DNA of 64,000 bases from Fremontodendron californicum (GCA_030761205.1 JAULJL010000048.1:3658001-3722000); one strand, 5' to 3'; counted from the stretch's first letter, positions 11,068 through 23,543 are shown. Notes: a model not told the origin generated them from the letters alone. Made by a program: numbers and translations.

Positions 11068-14000
11068 ACCACTAAAATAGGTATGTTTTCTTCCTAAATT
11101 GATGTTTAAGAATGTAAAAAGACTTTTCTTCATCCTGCAGGTGGTACTCCGAGACTTAGTTTAAGAGGGCGAGCATAAAAAGTCAAACTTCAAAAAAGTC
11201 AACCCCGAAAAGTCAACCCTAAAAATGCAACTACTAAAAAAGTCAACCCACTTTCAAAATCAAGATTTGAAGCTTAATTGAAAAATGGTGAAAGAATTTT
11301 GATAATCAGAGTTCTACATCGAAATATATGGAGTTCGAAAGTTGGGTTATGAAGATTCAATAGAAAGGAAACCTTAATCCGGGAAATTTGGGGAAAAGTA
11401 CTTAAACGATCGAATTGGTCGAAATTGAAGGTTCCAAATGAAAGATAAGCACTGACTACAGGTAATGGAGAAGCCACTTGAAAGAAAAACTGAAAGAAAA
11501 GTCAATCCGGGAGAAAACCGAGAATTAGGATTTTTGGTGGATTTTGGTGAAATTGGGAAGAATTACAGAAATGGCACGACTTGATATAAAGCCCCTAATG
11601 GATGAGGAATGATTAAAAAAGGATAGCCCAAGGCTCAGTTTGAAGAAAATCTGAAAATCGGACTTGTTTTGAGCAAAATCGGGTTTCGGAGGCAAAAGGG
11701 CAAAATTGGAAAATTTGGGAAAAAATAGCAAATGAACTCCAAAAATTCTGAAAATTTGCAAATCTCATTCTTATATCATTTGGAAGAGATTGGTGAAACA
11801 AAATCTTGATTCGGAGTTCATTTGCAAAATGGCCAAATCCCGGGTTTCCTAGGTAGTAATTCAAGAAGATAAATCCCGGAAAAATAGCAAATAAACTCCA
11901 AAAATTCTGAAAATTTACAAATCTCATTTTTAAATTATTTGAAATATATTGTAGAAAGAAAATCTTGATTCAGAGTTCGTTTGCAAAATGGCCAAATCCC
12001 GGGTCTCCTATGAAGTAATTCAAAAAGATAAATCCCGAAAAAATATCAAATGAGTTCCAAAAATTATGAAAACTTTCAGATCACACTTTTAAATTATTTG
12101 GAAGAGATTGGTGAAGAAAAATTTTGATTTGGAGCTCGTTTAAAAAAGGGTAAAATTTGGAGGCATTAAAGGGCAATTTTGGAAGAAAAAATCCAAATAA
12201 ATAGCAAACGGACTCAGAAAATTTTGAAAACTTCCAAATTCAATTTTTTATTATTTTGAAAGTATTGAAAAAATAAAATTTGAATTTGGAGTCCGTTTTC
12301 CATTTATTTGCATCCGGGGGGCAAAAAGGTCATTTTACCCAAAAAAGCGAAAAGGGCTTCTCTTGCCTTTCAAAAAACCAGACTTGGGCTGGAAGAAGGA
12401 AAGCTGGCCAGCCAAGGCCCATAGATGGGAAGGACTTTTTGATTTTTCAATCAAGAGGCCAAAAATGAAGAGTTGGTGATTTTTTATCAAGCCTTTGCAA
12501 ATAAGCCACATAGGCCAATGCATGAAGAGGGAGAGTGTCAACATAATTCTTGAACAGCTGTAATTATGGACAGCTGATGTCCTAATCTAAGGGTGATAAT
12601 GTTATGTTTTAGACCTCTTGGATCATTAGCCCTTGGATGAAAATTGGTTGGAGAAAAGATGACAACATGCTAACCATAAGAGAGGGAAGTTTCGGTCACC
12701 CTAAAGGGGAGGAATTTTTTCATTTTTAGCACTTTCATTTTTCATATTCTCTCTTGTTTTGGCTGATTTTTCTCTCCATTGTTGCAAAGCAAAAAGAAAA
12801 GTTTAGAAAAGAAAAGAAAGTTTGAAGAGAAAAAGCTTGAAAGATAGCTTCTAGAGGTTGCTTTTAGCACCAACTCTTGCACTTTCTTTGATTTTCCATT
12901 CTTGTTTTTGCTGTTTTGATTATTATTTTGGTGAGTTTTCTTTTGATTTTACTTTTTAAATAAGTGTTTTTTAATGTTCTTTTTAAGTTCTTTCTTCATC
13001 TTTTCTTAAACAAGTTCTTGCAATATTTTTTTTTTCATTCCTTGACATGGCCGAATGGCCCAGATTTTTGTTGTTGCTGTTTTGCTTTGATTTATCATGT
13101 TATTTTTGTTATTTTTTTAGTCTTGATGCTTTAAATCTTCTTCTACTACATATATTTGAAGCTTGTTTTAATTTGGTTGCTTGTTTATTGCCACTTACGA
13201 GTTTATTATCATGTTCTTGCATTTTTTATTTTCTGTTTTCAAAATGTTTAAATCTATTCATTTTTTATATTTTGTAATCCATGTGTTTGTGAAACTATTT
13301 GTTATTTTTAATACCTCTACTTTATATTTGCATGATTTGAGTGTTATATTTTAGTTGAGTATGTTAGTATATCAAGTGTTTGTAAAAATGCGAACCTCAC
13401 TTGGAACTTGAGGCCATTCGGCCACTTCATGTATTTTGCTTTGTGTGTGCATTTTTGCTATGTTAGTTGATAGGTTTGCACTTGCATGACATTTGATTGA
13501 GTATTTGGTTTAAGTATATCAAGTGTTTGTGAAAATGCCATGCTTACTTTAGACTTGAGGCCATTCGGCCACTTCATGTATTTTGCTTTTTGTGTGCATT
13601 TTTGTTATGTTAGTTGATAGGCTGGTATTTGCATGACATTTGATTGAGTATTTGGTTCAAGCATGCCTTGTGTTTGTATTATTGCCATGCATATTTTAGA
13701 TGTTAGGTTTGGTTTATTTTGCCATGCATGTCCATGCATTTTAGACTTAGGTTGCATTAAATGCCATGCAAGTTCATTTAGGTCTAGGTCATTTTATTGA
13801 TGCCATGCATTTTTCATGACATTTAGGTTTAAAATCATGCATTTCATGCATCATATTTTCTGTATTTTTCATGCATTTCATGTCCTTGCCACTTGACTTA
13901 TGACTTATGACTTAGGCCAATCAATGGTTCAAAGTCATGCTCTCTTGAGCATACTTGTGGAAAATTAAATAGTTGTCAAATTGAATATTCTACCTTTGTG

Positions 14001-16021
14001 ATTTTTTTTACTTAGCCAATTTTGTCTAACTTTTCAAAAGTGTTAGCTACTGTTTGTGAGTCATTTAGAGAGTCTTAAATATTTTTACTTTGATTTTTAA
14101 ATGATTTTATCCAAGGCAAAAAATGTGTTTTGGCAAAACAGTTTTTTCACCCAGTACTCGTATTTTCCCGATTTTTCTGGGTAGTCATCTCTAATCAAAA
14201 AATTAAGCTGATTTTTTTCCGTGTAGTTTTACATGTCCTGAATCTCCAATATCTTTTTTTAGATTTTTTAGAATTTTTAACAATAGGGTAAAAAATCGTG
14301 GTTTAAAACTGGACAGTGGAGTCAGAATTGATTTTTAAAATTGAATTTTAAGTTACTTAGAGAGGGCTGATTAGGAAGTTTAGCTACTGACTTAGGGTGG
14401 TTTTTAAGCCTTTTTAAACTCTAAAAATGATTTTTTTTTAAGTCTCGGGTTAACGGTGGTCAAGTCCGAGATTTTAAACTTAGGAAATTAGAGCCATTTT
14501 CAAAAAGGGTTTGGCTAAGTTTTTATTTTTAATTTAAGTTTTTCAAAATTGTTTTCAAATAATCACAAAGTATTTTGGTTTTAGAATATTTAATTTGACT
14601 TATTTTCCTAAGGTAGCTGGATATCTTTTTAGATATACGGATTTCCTTAATTAAAGGAAAAAATACATTTTCATGCATTGCATTTTCCATATTCATGCAT
14701 TTTATATAATATGTGATTTATGCTATGATAATTTCTATGGTATTGTTATTATCTTGATTTATATTTTTGATGTTATATTGTTTATTATATAGTTTTGAAT
14801 ATTTCATGACATCCTATGCTTTTATTTGGTTATTTTTGTCATATTATTTAGCATATACTATGTTCATGCATTATTATTTTCATTTTTATTTTCATGCATA
14901 TTATATGATAGCATTATTTTATATTTCATGTCATTTAAATTATATGCCATATCATTCATATTTGCCATGTCATTTAAATTATTTCATTTCATATAGAATA
15001 TATTATGTTACCTAGGTCATTTCATTTCATGTAGAATATATTATGTTACCTAGGTCATTTCATTTCATTTAGGATATATTATGCCATTTAGGATATTTTA
15101 TTTCATTTAGAATATATCATATGACTTAGGATATTACATTTCATATAGAATATATTATGTTACCTAGGTCATTTCATTTCATTTAGAATATATCATATAA
15201 CTTAGGATATTTCATTTCATTTAGAATATGCTAAGACATTTAAATTATATCATATCATTTAGGTAGCATTACATTATTTAGACTTTGCTATGTCATTTTA
15301 TTTATGTCATACATATTAATATTCATATTTTTAAAATGTTTTCAAAAAGGTAATGATTTTCAATAAAATAAAGATATTCCCGAGTTAAAATAATTCATGA
15401 ATTCTCTGCCGGGTTTGTTGGGGAGGATATCATCAATTATCATTAATAACGAAATATCTTCTTTAAAATGAGAATGATTTGGAAAGTTTTCCAAACTAAT
15501 AAAAATTTTATATTTTGCCACGTTTTTTGGGGAATATAGGAAAATTTTGAATTTATAAATTCCGGACCATTTTTCAATTAAAAATGAAATTATTTTTCTT
15601 TAAATTGGGAATTAACTTGAAATACTAAATTTAAAACCGATTTTTTATCGAGACTTGAGATAACACATGATTAATAAGGTACCATTTTATACGGGCATTG
15701 TGGGGGTGCTAATCTTTCCCCACACGTAACCGAGTCCCGAACCCGCTTCTTTGATTTCTCTGGTTTAAAACGTAGACTTGAAATTGGTTTTAAAAATGTT
15801 TTAATTAATTTTAAAATATTTTATAAAATCGGTTTTAATAGGTGGCCGATCACACCTAGCTAAAAAAGATTGGTGGCGACTCCATGTCTTTTTCAAGGTC
15901 ATTTTCAAAACCTTCATTTTTCAAGAGGAATTAAGTCGACTTTTTCTCGATTTTTTTAATGTCACGCTTAACGAATAATAAAGTCTTGCGATGAGACTTG
16001 TTATTTTTTTAGGTTGCGACA
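11045..16021 (+). mobile_element. 3' LTR of Ogre/Tat-like element A (4977 bp)
   Basis: It starts TGTAGACACC right after a polypurine tract and ends GGTTGCGACA, giving TG...CA ends. It is collinear with the LTR of element E (23544-34427 without insertion F) and, inverted, with 2549-6693. A length near 5 kb is within the range of Ogre-type LTRs. It contains AT-rich paragraphs, a CATGCAT-rich tract (about 13,650-13,900), and a tandem array near its 3' end. Beyond it, at 16022, the gag of element D begins mid-gene. A 5-bp target duplication would start GGTAG at 16022, but the left copy is not in the window. Confidence 0.75.
14985..15290 (+). repeat. CATTTCATTTAGAATATATTATG tandem array in LTR of element A
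   Basis: Diverged ~38-45 bp units contain CATTTCATTT or CATATAG, then AATATATTATGTTACC and TAGGTCATTT. The same array is present at 33449-33690 and, inverted, at 2549-2720. Confidence 0.8.
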
Positions 16022-16024
16022 GGT

Positions 16025-17107
16025 AGACCTAAAGGAGTTAGGCATGAAGGTAGGCCTAGGAGAAACACTAGGGATCATGATTGGGAAAATAGAGAAGATA
16101 GGAACCTTGGGAATATTAAAATGAAAATTCCACCATTCCAAGGTAGAACTGATCCTGAGGTGTATTTGGAGTGGGAGAAGAAGATAGAGTTGATCTTTGA
16201 TTGTCACAACTATTCGGAGGAGAAGAAGGTGAAGTTGGCAGTCATTGAATTTACTAATTATGCCATAGTTTGGTGGGATTAACAAGTAACCAGTAGGAGG
16301 AGAAACCATGAGAGACCTATAGAGACATGGGGGGAATTGAAAGCTCTCATGAAAATGAGGTTTGTACCTAGCCACTATTATAGGGACCTTTACCAAAAAC
16401 TTCAAAACCTTACCCAAGGTTCTAGGAGTGTAGAGGATTACTGTAAGGCGATGGAGGTGGCTATGATTAGAGCCAATGTAGAGGAGGATAGGGAAGCCAC
16501 CGTGGCTAGATTTTTGAGTGGTTTAGATAGATAAATAGCCAATGTTGTGGAGTTGCAACATTATGTAGATGTAGAAGACATGGTGCACATGGCTATGAAG
16601 GTGGAGAGGCAATTGAAAAGAAAGGGGGCAGCAAGGTATTCTTCGATTTTTAAAACTCCTTGGAAACCAAAGTGGGACATAGACCGGGCTATTGTCAAGG
16701 GCAAAACTGAACCACCAAAGAGGAAAGAAGAGAGCACTAGCAAAGACAAACCCAAGGTATTTCAAAATTCCAATTCTTCAAAGAATAGAGATATTAAATG
16801 CTTTAAATGTTTGGGTTCAGGCCATATTGCATCTCAATGTCCAAACAAAAGGGTCATGATCATGCATGATAGTGGTGAAGTCTTAACCGAAAATGAGGAT
16901 GATTGTGATGACATACCAGAATTGGAGGGTGCTAGTGATTGTGTTGGTGATGATGTTGACTTGGACTACCCCATTGAAGGTAAATCTCTTGTTGCTAGGC
17001 GTGCCTTAAATGCACAAATTAAATTAGATGATGTAGAGCAACAAAGGGAAAATATTTTTCATACTAGATGTTTTGTGAACAATAAAGTATGTAGTATGAT
17101 AATTGAT
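16025..17107 (+). pseudogene. gag pseudogene of element D (capsid + zinc knuckle)
   Basis: One reading phase encodes a retrotransposon gag capsid region (IPPFQGRTDPEVYLEWEKKI..., then RFVPSHYYRDLYQKLQ) and a CX2CX4HX4C knuckle, CFKCLGSGHIASQC, at about 16,799-16,840. In-frame TAA codons at 16280-16282 and 16532-16534 interrupt it. It would have formed the virus-like particle and bound element RNA. The N-terminus is missing at 16022. Downstream it ran directly into protease in one polyprotein. Confidence 0.85.
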
Positions 17108-17522
17108 GGGGGGGAGTTGCAACAATGTAGCTAGTATTACCTTAGTAGAAAAGTTGGGTTTACCTATGCTTAAACATCCTAAGCCTTACAGATTGCAATG
17201 GTTGAATGATTGTGGAGAGGTTAAGGTGAATAGGCAAGTAAGGGTAGCTTTTACTATTGGAAAATATAGTGATGAGGTGCTTTGTGATGTAGCGCCTATG
17301 CATGCTGGCCATCTATTGTTGGGGAGGCCATGGCAGTACCAACTTTGTAAAAGATGGCAAAACCATCAACCTTGTTCCTTTAACACCAAAGCAGGTCTAT
17401 GAAGACCAATTGAAATTGAAATCTATTTTTGAGAAAAAAGAATTGAGTGTGGCCGAATCTAATAAGGAGAAAAGCAGAGAACAAAAAAAAAAGATTGACC
17501 GAAAAAAGGGAGGAAAAAGAAA
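17085..17522 (+). pseudogene. Aspartic protease region of element D, frameshifted
   Basis: The catalytic motif region (MIID then GGSCNNVAS) is split by a run of seven G (17108-17114) that shifts the frame. The continuation VEKLGLPMLKHPKPYRLQWL... ends in HLLLGRPWQ, the typical C-terminal Leu-Gly-Arg-Pro flap of retroviral-type proteases. A second frame change follows around 17,330. A basic Lys/Glu-rich linker to 17,526 leads toward RT. Confidence 0.75.
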
Positions 17523-19060
17523 GTGACAAAAACAGAGAAATGGCTGAAAAAAAATAAAGTGATGCCACAAGAAAGAAAAGCAAAAACAAAGATGAGCTTT
17601 TATGCAAAAGAGAGTGAGGTTAAGAAGACTTTTTTAGAAGATCAACCCATGATCTTCCTTGTTTATAAAGAATCATATCTTAATCTTGATGAATCTAACC
17701 AAGCTCTTTCTAGTGTTGCTGTTTCTTTGTTACAGGAATTTGAAGAGTTATTCCCGGAGGAGATGCAAAGTGGGTTGCCTTCCATAAGAGGCATTGAGCA
17801 TCAGATTGATGTTGTACCCGGAGCAGTCATTCCAAACTGACCAGCCTATAAGAGTAGTTCGAAAGAGACAAAGAAACTTCAAATGCAAGTTGAAGACTTG
17901 ATGAGTAAAGGGTATATAAGAGAAATCATGAGTCCATGTGCTATCCCAGTTCTTCTAGTGCCAAAAAAGGATGGGTCTTGGAGGATGTGTGTTGATTGTA
18001 GAGTAGTCAACAATATCATGGTAAAGTATCGTGGATCCCATTCCTAGATTAGATGATATGCTAGATGAATTGTATGGATCTTGTGTTTTTAGTAAGATAG
18101 ATCTTAAAAGCGGTTACCATCAGATTAGGATGAAAGAAGGTGATGAATTGAAAATAGCTTTTAAGACTAAGTATGGGTTATATGAATGGTTAGTCATGCC
18201 ATTTGGACTTACTAATGCACCTAGTACTTTCATGAGATTATTGAATCATGTTTTGCGTGAGTTTCAAGGAAAATTTGTAATAGTTTACTTTGATGACATT
18301 TTAGTGTACAGCAAAATCTTAGATGAGCATGTTGAACATTTGCAGTTTGTGTTTAATGTGTTGAAAACTGAAAAGTTGTATGCTAATTTTAAGAAGTGTA
18401 CCTTTTGCATGGATAGAGTTATATTTCTTGGATATGTTGTTAGCTCAAATGGTATTGAGATGGATGAAGAGAAAGTCAAGGCCATCAAGGACTGGCCGAC
18501 ACCTAAAGGGGTAAGTGAGGTAAGAAGCTTTCATGGTTTAACTAGTTTTTATAGGCATTTTGTTAAAGACTTTAGCACTATTGTTGCACCACTTACTGAA
18601 GTTATTAAAAAGAATGTTGGTTTTCATTGGGGCAATGAACAAGAGAAAGCATTTGTTAATCTTAAAGATAGGTTATGTTCAGCACTTGTTTTAACATTAC
18701 CTAACTTTGACAAAGCTTTTGAGATTGAATGTGATGCCTCAGTAATAGGAATTGGAGCTATTTTAATGCAAGAAAAGCGACCAAACGCATTCTTCAGTGA
18801 GAAGCTTAGTAGAGCGGCCTTGAACTATCCAACTTATGACAAGGAGCTCTATGCACTTGTTAGAGCTTTGGAGACATGGCAGCATTACTTATGGCCTAAG
18901 AAGTTTGTGATACATACTATCATGAGTCATTGAAACATCTCAAGGGTCAAGGTAAGTTGAATAAGATACATGCTAGGCGGACGGAATACATAGAGACCTT
19001 TCCTTATGTCATTAGATACAAGCAAGGTAAGGAAAATATTGTGGCTGATGCTTTATCTAG
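17523..19060 (+). pseudogene. Reverse transcriptase-RNase H of element D, broken
   Basis: The linker and start of RT read in one phase, with TGA at 17838-17840 and VPKKDGSWRMCVDCR at about 17,960-18,003. The frame changes near 18,026. From 18,031 come FSKIDLKSGYHQIRM, MPFGLTNAPSTFMRLL and the active site YFDDILVYSK. RNase H begins with FEIECDASVIGIGAIL near 18,720 and shifts frame again near 18,920, before the connection ending IVADALSRR. It should have copied element RNA to DNA; it cannot now. Confidence 0.9.
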
Positions 19061-20569
19061 GAGGTATGTATTTATCACATCTATGAATGCTAGGATGTTT
19101 GGATTTGAATATATAAAGGATGAATATGCCAATGATGCTGATTTTAATGATGTATACATAGCATGTGATAAGGCAGCATTTGGTAAATTTTACAAGCATG
19201 ATGGCTTTTTGTTTAGAGAAGATAAACTATGTGTGCCTAATTGTTCTATGAGAGAGTTATTAGTACGTGAGGCACATAGAGGTGGTTTAATGGGACACTT
19301 TGGTGTCAAGAGAACCTTAGAAATATTGCATGAACATTTCTTTTGGCCTAAAATGAAAAGGGATGTTATTCACATATGTGATAGATGCATTACGTGTAGA
19401 GAGGCCAAATCTAAGGTTTTACCTCATGGGTTGTATACACCCTTACCAGTTCCTAGTGAACCATGGGTAGACATATCTATGGACTTTGTATTGGGTTTAC
19501 TTAGGACAAAAAGGGGAAGAGATTCAATTTATGTGGTAGTGGATAGGTTTAGCAAGATGGCACATTTATTCCATGCCATAAAACTGATGATGCAACTAAC
19601 ATTGCTGAATTGTTCATTAGGGAGATAGTGCGCCTACATGGTGTTCCTAGAACCATTGTGTCTGATAGAGATGTTAAGTTCCTTAGTTACTTTTGGAAGG
19701 TTTTGTGAGTGAAATTGGGTACTAAACTTTTGTTTTCTACTACTTGTCATCCACAAACCGATGGACAAATTGAAGTAGTTAATAGGATTTTAACACAACT
19801 TTTGTGCACTATTATACAAAAGAACTTGAAAACTTAGGAATAATGTTTGCCATTTATAGAGTTTGCATATAATAGGACTGTGCATTCTACTACTTCTTAT
19901 TCTCCATTTGAGATTGTTTATGGTTTTAATCCATTAACTCCTTTAGATTTAATATCTTTACCTGTTGATGCAAGGAATAGATTGAATGAGAGTAAGAAAG
20001 CTGAATTGGTGAAGTCTCTTCATAAGAAAGTAAAGCTTCAAATTGAGAAAAAGAATGCAAAAGTTGCTTCACAAGCAAACAAAGGGAGGAGGCGAGTTAC
20101 TTTCGAACCAGGTGATTGTGTTTGGGTTTATATGTGCAAGGAAAGATTTCTAGCCCATAGGAGAACCAAGTTGCATCCTCGAGGAGATGGCCTTCCAAAT
20201 CCTTGAGAAAATTAATGACAATGCTTATAAAGTGGACTTACCAGGTGAGTATAACGTTTCTGCTTCATTTAACATTTCTGATCTTTCCCTTTATGATGTA
20301 GGTGATGATTCGAGGTTGAATCCTTTTGAGGAAAAGGGGAATGATGAGAACCAAGCTAGTATTGGACTCAAGATCCATTGCATGTTCCAATTGGGCCTAT
20401 TACAAGGTCAAGATCCAAGAACAAGGAAGCTATGCAAGGATTGGTGCAAAGAACTTGGGAAGAATCTACAAGTTTTTTAAGCAATGTCAAGCCATTCAAG
20501 TTGGGCTGCTTGAATGAGGAAGACCAAGAATTGGTCCATGTGATCCAAGCTTCACATGATAGGCCATAG
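19061..20569 (+). pseudogene. Integrase and pol C-terminus of element D, broken
   Basis: A zinc-binding region (RGGLMGHFGVKRTLEIL...CDRCITC) and the first catalytic block (VDISMDFVLGL) are readable to about 19,600. After a shift come SDRDVKF, HPQTDGQIEVVNR and FAYNRTVHSTTSYSPFEIVYG. A stop appears in WKVL-TGA-VK near 19,706 and another frame change before 20,187. The tail VDLPGEYNVSASFNISDLS and S-R-L-N-P-F-E-E matches the end of many plant Ty3 polyproteins. Confidence 0.85.
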
Positions 20570-21263
20570 AGGAATTCAAGGAGGCGGCAATATTAATGAA
20601 TTAGTGGGCCTGTTTTTAGTTAATTATTTAATATGAAGTGGGACCAATTCATTAATGATGTGGTGCCTAAATTAGAAGTTTTAGTTGGGTCTTTTAATTA
20701 CTTAGGCTTTTGGGCCTGTTTATGTATTATGTCCAATAAGCTTGTGGGGACTACCTTCATTAAGACTATTGGACATCTTTTAATTATTTAGGTTTGGGCT
20801 TGAGCATGTTCAGCCCATATTTTAAGCATTCTTTCTTATTTAATTAGGTATGGCCGCCTATGGTCTTTTAGAAAAGTAGTGCTTGGTCGATTGGTATTCT
20901 AGTTAGGTTAGAAGTCTTTGGCTGACAAAGAGTTACATTTGTACTAATTGAATTAGGATTAGTAGGGAGGCTATATAAACAATGTTTAGCCCCCTATATC
21001 ATTTTCATGAATTAATCTATTGAGTTCAATTATATTCAAGTGAGTTTTCACTCTTTTTAGTTCTTGACAGAACTTAGGAACTTATCAAAGAATTCTTTCT
21101 TTGTGGCGTTCAACCTATCAAACTTAGGTTCTTGAAACGAGAATTCTTAGGGTCTAGACAGTCTTTCTAAGGGTTTAAGTTTTCTTTGCCTGAATCTTGG
21201 CTTTCTTGGGGTTAGGGTATTTCAATTTGTTAGTGGGTTCAAAGGGTTTAACCTCTAGGGTTC
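20570..21263 (+). mobile_element. Probable 3' LTR remnant of element D (~0.67 kb)
   Basis: Following the pol tail is a purine-rich stretch (GAGGAATTCAAGGAGGCGGC, 20570-20589). Then comes AT-rich sequence with a clear TATA box, TATATAAA at 20972-20979, and a typical LTR-like leader ending AGGGTTCA near 21,263. LTR limits TGAATTAG (20597) to TTCA (21263) are a guess, because no second LTR is available for comparison. Confidence 0.5.
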
Positions 21264-21265
21264 AC

Positions 21266-21608
21266 ATCGGTATCTTATTTAACCTTGTACTTAAAAAGAA
21301 TCAATTGTAGAGTACAGTGATTAGCAAGGGTTGAGTCCACAAGGATTGGGTTTCAGTTTATAAATCACTAGTTTAAAACTTAAATTCAAAGAAAACAAAA
21401 GTTAAAGGGGTTTTGAAATCAGTTTAAACTTAAGCAAATAATAAAAATAAGAAAGCAAGTAAATAAGAAGTAATTAGATATGAGAAATATGGTTAAAGGT
21501 TCATTCTCCACCACTAAACGTCATTAAGAATCAAATTCATACCTATCAATATCAATTATCTATCAAAGCTAACAACCGTAGATAACAACCTCCCGTGTTA
21601 CCCCAATC
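21266..21608 (-). repeat. Fragment of an F-type Athila-like LTR, minus strand
   Basis: The reverse complement matches the last third of the F LTR (24949-25283), including AAAACCCAATCC, GACTCGACCC-like and GTGCAAGGTTAAATAAGAT blocks, with several differences. Both the LTR terminus and the rest of the element are missing. It is an old, truncated insertion next to element D. Confidence 0.8.
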
Positions 21609-22259
21609 CTTCTATCAAATGAATTGAAGAAGAAGGGGTCCAAGATATTCCGCATCTGGGGCATCTACAACCTACAACTCTACATTTGTTTCTTATATCC
21701 TTGATATTCACCTCTGTTATTTTAAGACATTGGTTGCAATAAATTCTTGTTATCCTTTCTATGACATTTGTTTGTTTCATATTTTCTTTCATACATTTTT
21801 ATGATGCATTTTGATTGTTATTAAATTGAATGATGATTAGTAAACATAAAAATCTTTAAATAAAAGGATTTCAGAGTATTACTAAGGAGTAGATTTAAAT
21901 CTTAGAAGAGGTTTGGAAACCACTAATCTTGATGGAAAATTTGCCAAGTAAAGGTAAACAGTGAATGTGTTGGAGACTCTATCATGAAGTCAAAAAATTT
22001 GTTGATTTCAGTGAAGTCATAATCTGGAACTGTTTGATAATTTATTTTGATTGAAGGTTCCTCAAGTGGGGCATCAGGGAAAAATTGAAGACTCTGTCAT
22101 GAAGTCAAATAATCTGTGAACCTCAAAAGAAATCATGGATTAGAAATCATGACACAATCATTTGATTGCATTCATTCTTAGGAAACATACAAGAATTTGC
22201 AAAGCATGTCATTCTCATCACTGCATTTAGCTAACATTACAAGAATCAGGAAAATTTTG
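21609..22259 (+). other. Unassigned segment, probably internal part of Ogre-like element E
   Basis: No convincing coding frame. A 64-codon minus-strand frame (21598-21792) has a Cys-rich pattern but no recognisable family. The sequence leads without a visible boundary into the 3'UTR arrays of element E, with repeated phrases such as GAAGACTCTGTCATGAAGTC and GGAGACTCTATCATGAAGTC. Confidence 0.4.
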
Positions 22260-22690
22260 GCTTCCCCAAATCGAACTCGTTCTGCTTCTCAAATGTGTCG
22301 AGCCCCGAGACCACCATCGAGGTATTTTCCTTTTAAATCGAACTCATTCTGCTTCTCAAATGAGTCGAGCCCCAAGGCCACTGTCGAGGTATATTCCTTT
22401 TGTTTTCAAGTCAATTTTATTTTCCAAATGAATCAAACCAAGGATCATTTTTAAAGCAATCCTTTTGTTTTTAAAATCGAAATCGTTCTGCTTCTCAAAT
22501 GAGTCGAGCCCCGAGACCATCGTCGAGGTATTTTCCTTTTATTTTTAAAATCGAACTCATTCTGCTTCTCAAATGAGTCGAGCCCCGAGACCATCGTCGA
22601 GGTATTTTCCCTTTGTTTTTAAATCGAACTCATTCTGCCTCTCAAATGAGTCGAGCCCCGAGACCTCATCGTCGAGGTATTTTTCTGTTT
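22260..22690 (+). repeat. Tandem array 1 of element E 3'UTR (~67-73 bp units)
   Basis: Units contain AATCGAACTCATTCTGCTTC, TCAAATGAGTCGAGCCCC and CGTCGAGGTATTTTCC. TCGAACTC-type starts lie near 22271, 22338, 22478, 22551 and 22624. It differs from the arrays in element A, although a related GTCGAGG / GGTCGAGCC word occurs in the shared tail. Confidence 0.85.
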
Positions 22691-22912
22691 AAATCATGGA
22701 TAAGACCTCCGAGTACCATTCTTAAGACGGGCATAATTTTTCTGTTTAAATCATGGATAAGACCTCCGGGCACAATTCTTAAGACGTCCGGCATTATTTT
22801 TCTATTTAAATTATGGATAAGACCTTCGGGCACCATTCTTAAAACCTCCGCGCATAATTTTTCTGTTTAAATCATGGATAAGACCTTCGGGCACCAATAA
22901 TTTTACAGTTTA
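22688..22912 (+). repeat. Tandem array 2 of element E 3'UTR (~60 bp units)
   Basis: Four units of TTTAAATCATGGATAAGACC, TCCGGGCACCATTCTTAAGA and GGCATAATTTTTCTG occur, with ATCATGG-like starts near 22692, 22750, 22810 and 22871. The wording matches the halves of the 80-bp array in element A, so this array is homologous but reorganised. Confidence 0.85.
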
Positions 22913-22914
22913 AA

Positions 22915-23252
22915 AAAAAATGAGCAAGTGTTTGGTGGTGATATCCAAAGCCTTTGGTGGAGATATCCAGGGTTTTACAGTTTTTAAACAGTGAGCAAGT
23001 CTTCAGTGGCGATAGTTGAAGCCTCTGGTGAAGATAGCCAAGGTTTTACAGTTTTAAAATAGTGAGCAAGTCTTTGGTGGTGATATCCAAAGCCTCTGGT
23101 GGAGATATCCAGGGTTTTACAAGTTTTAAGCAGTGAGCAAGTCTTCAGTGGAGATAGTCGAAGCCTCTAGTGGAGATATCCAAAGTTGTAAAGTTTTAAA
23201 ATATGAGCAAGTCTTTAGTGGTGATAGCCGAAGCTTCTGGAGGAGATACCTA
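22915..23252 (+). repeat. Tandem array 3 of element E 3'UTR (~70 bp units)
   Basis: About five units of GAGCAAGTCTT, TGGTGGTGATATCCAAAGCC and TGGAGATATCCAGGGTTTTA occur, with GAGCAAGT starts near 22922, 22992, 23063, 23137 and 23204. This unit has no counterpart in element A. A tail shared with A follows, then the polypurine tract. Confidence 0.85.
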
Positions 23253-23530
23253 TAATTTTAAACACAGCTGAGCACAAGACAAGATAAGGCCTCGAGACTA
23301 CCGTCGAGGTATTTTCTTCTCTTGCAAATCGAACTCATTTCCTTAAGACAGGTCAAGCCTTAATTAGTCAGGGAACTAAATATAAGGACAAAATCTTCAA
23401 TTTACAGTTTTTAACCACCCAAAAAAATGAAAAAATGATGAAAAACTCCCTTTCCTTTCCTTTACATGAGATTTCACTAACTGGACAAAATTAGTGTTTG
23501 TTTATCTTTGCCTGATTCTCAGCAATAGTC

Positions 23531-23543
23531 AAAGAGGGGCAGC
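23531..23543 (+). promoter_or_regulatory. Polypurine tract of element E
   Basis: AAAGAGGGGCAGC sits directly before TGTAGACACC, the same arrangement as in element A. It marks the following LTR as a 3' LTR. Confidence 0.8.

Larger units (their letters stand above)
16022..20569 (+). mobile_element. Decayed Ty3/Gypsy gag-pol element D (internal region)
   Basis: Collinear gag, protease, reverse transcriptase, RNase H and integrase remnants are all on the plus strand but broken by at least three stops and several frameshifts. The left end begins in mid-gag because element A is inserted there. The gag and the pol tail (a short acidic domain ending with S-R-L-N-P-F-E-E and P-I-G-P-I-T-R-S-R-S-K) look like the CRM/Reina side of plant chromoviruses. 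I see no clear chromodomain, so the lineage is tentative. Confidence 0.85.

Noticed and set aside
16001..16417. 138-codon minus-strand frame over the gag of element D
   Set aside because: The plus strand encodes an unmistakable gag at this place and the minus frame has no motif.
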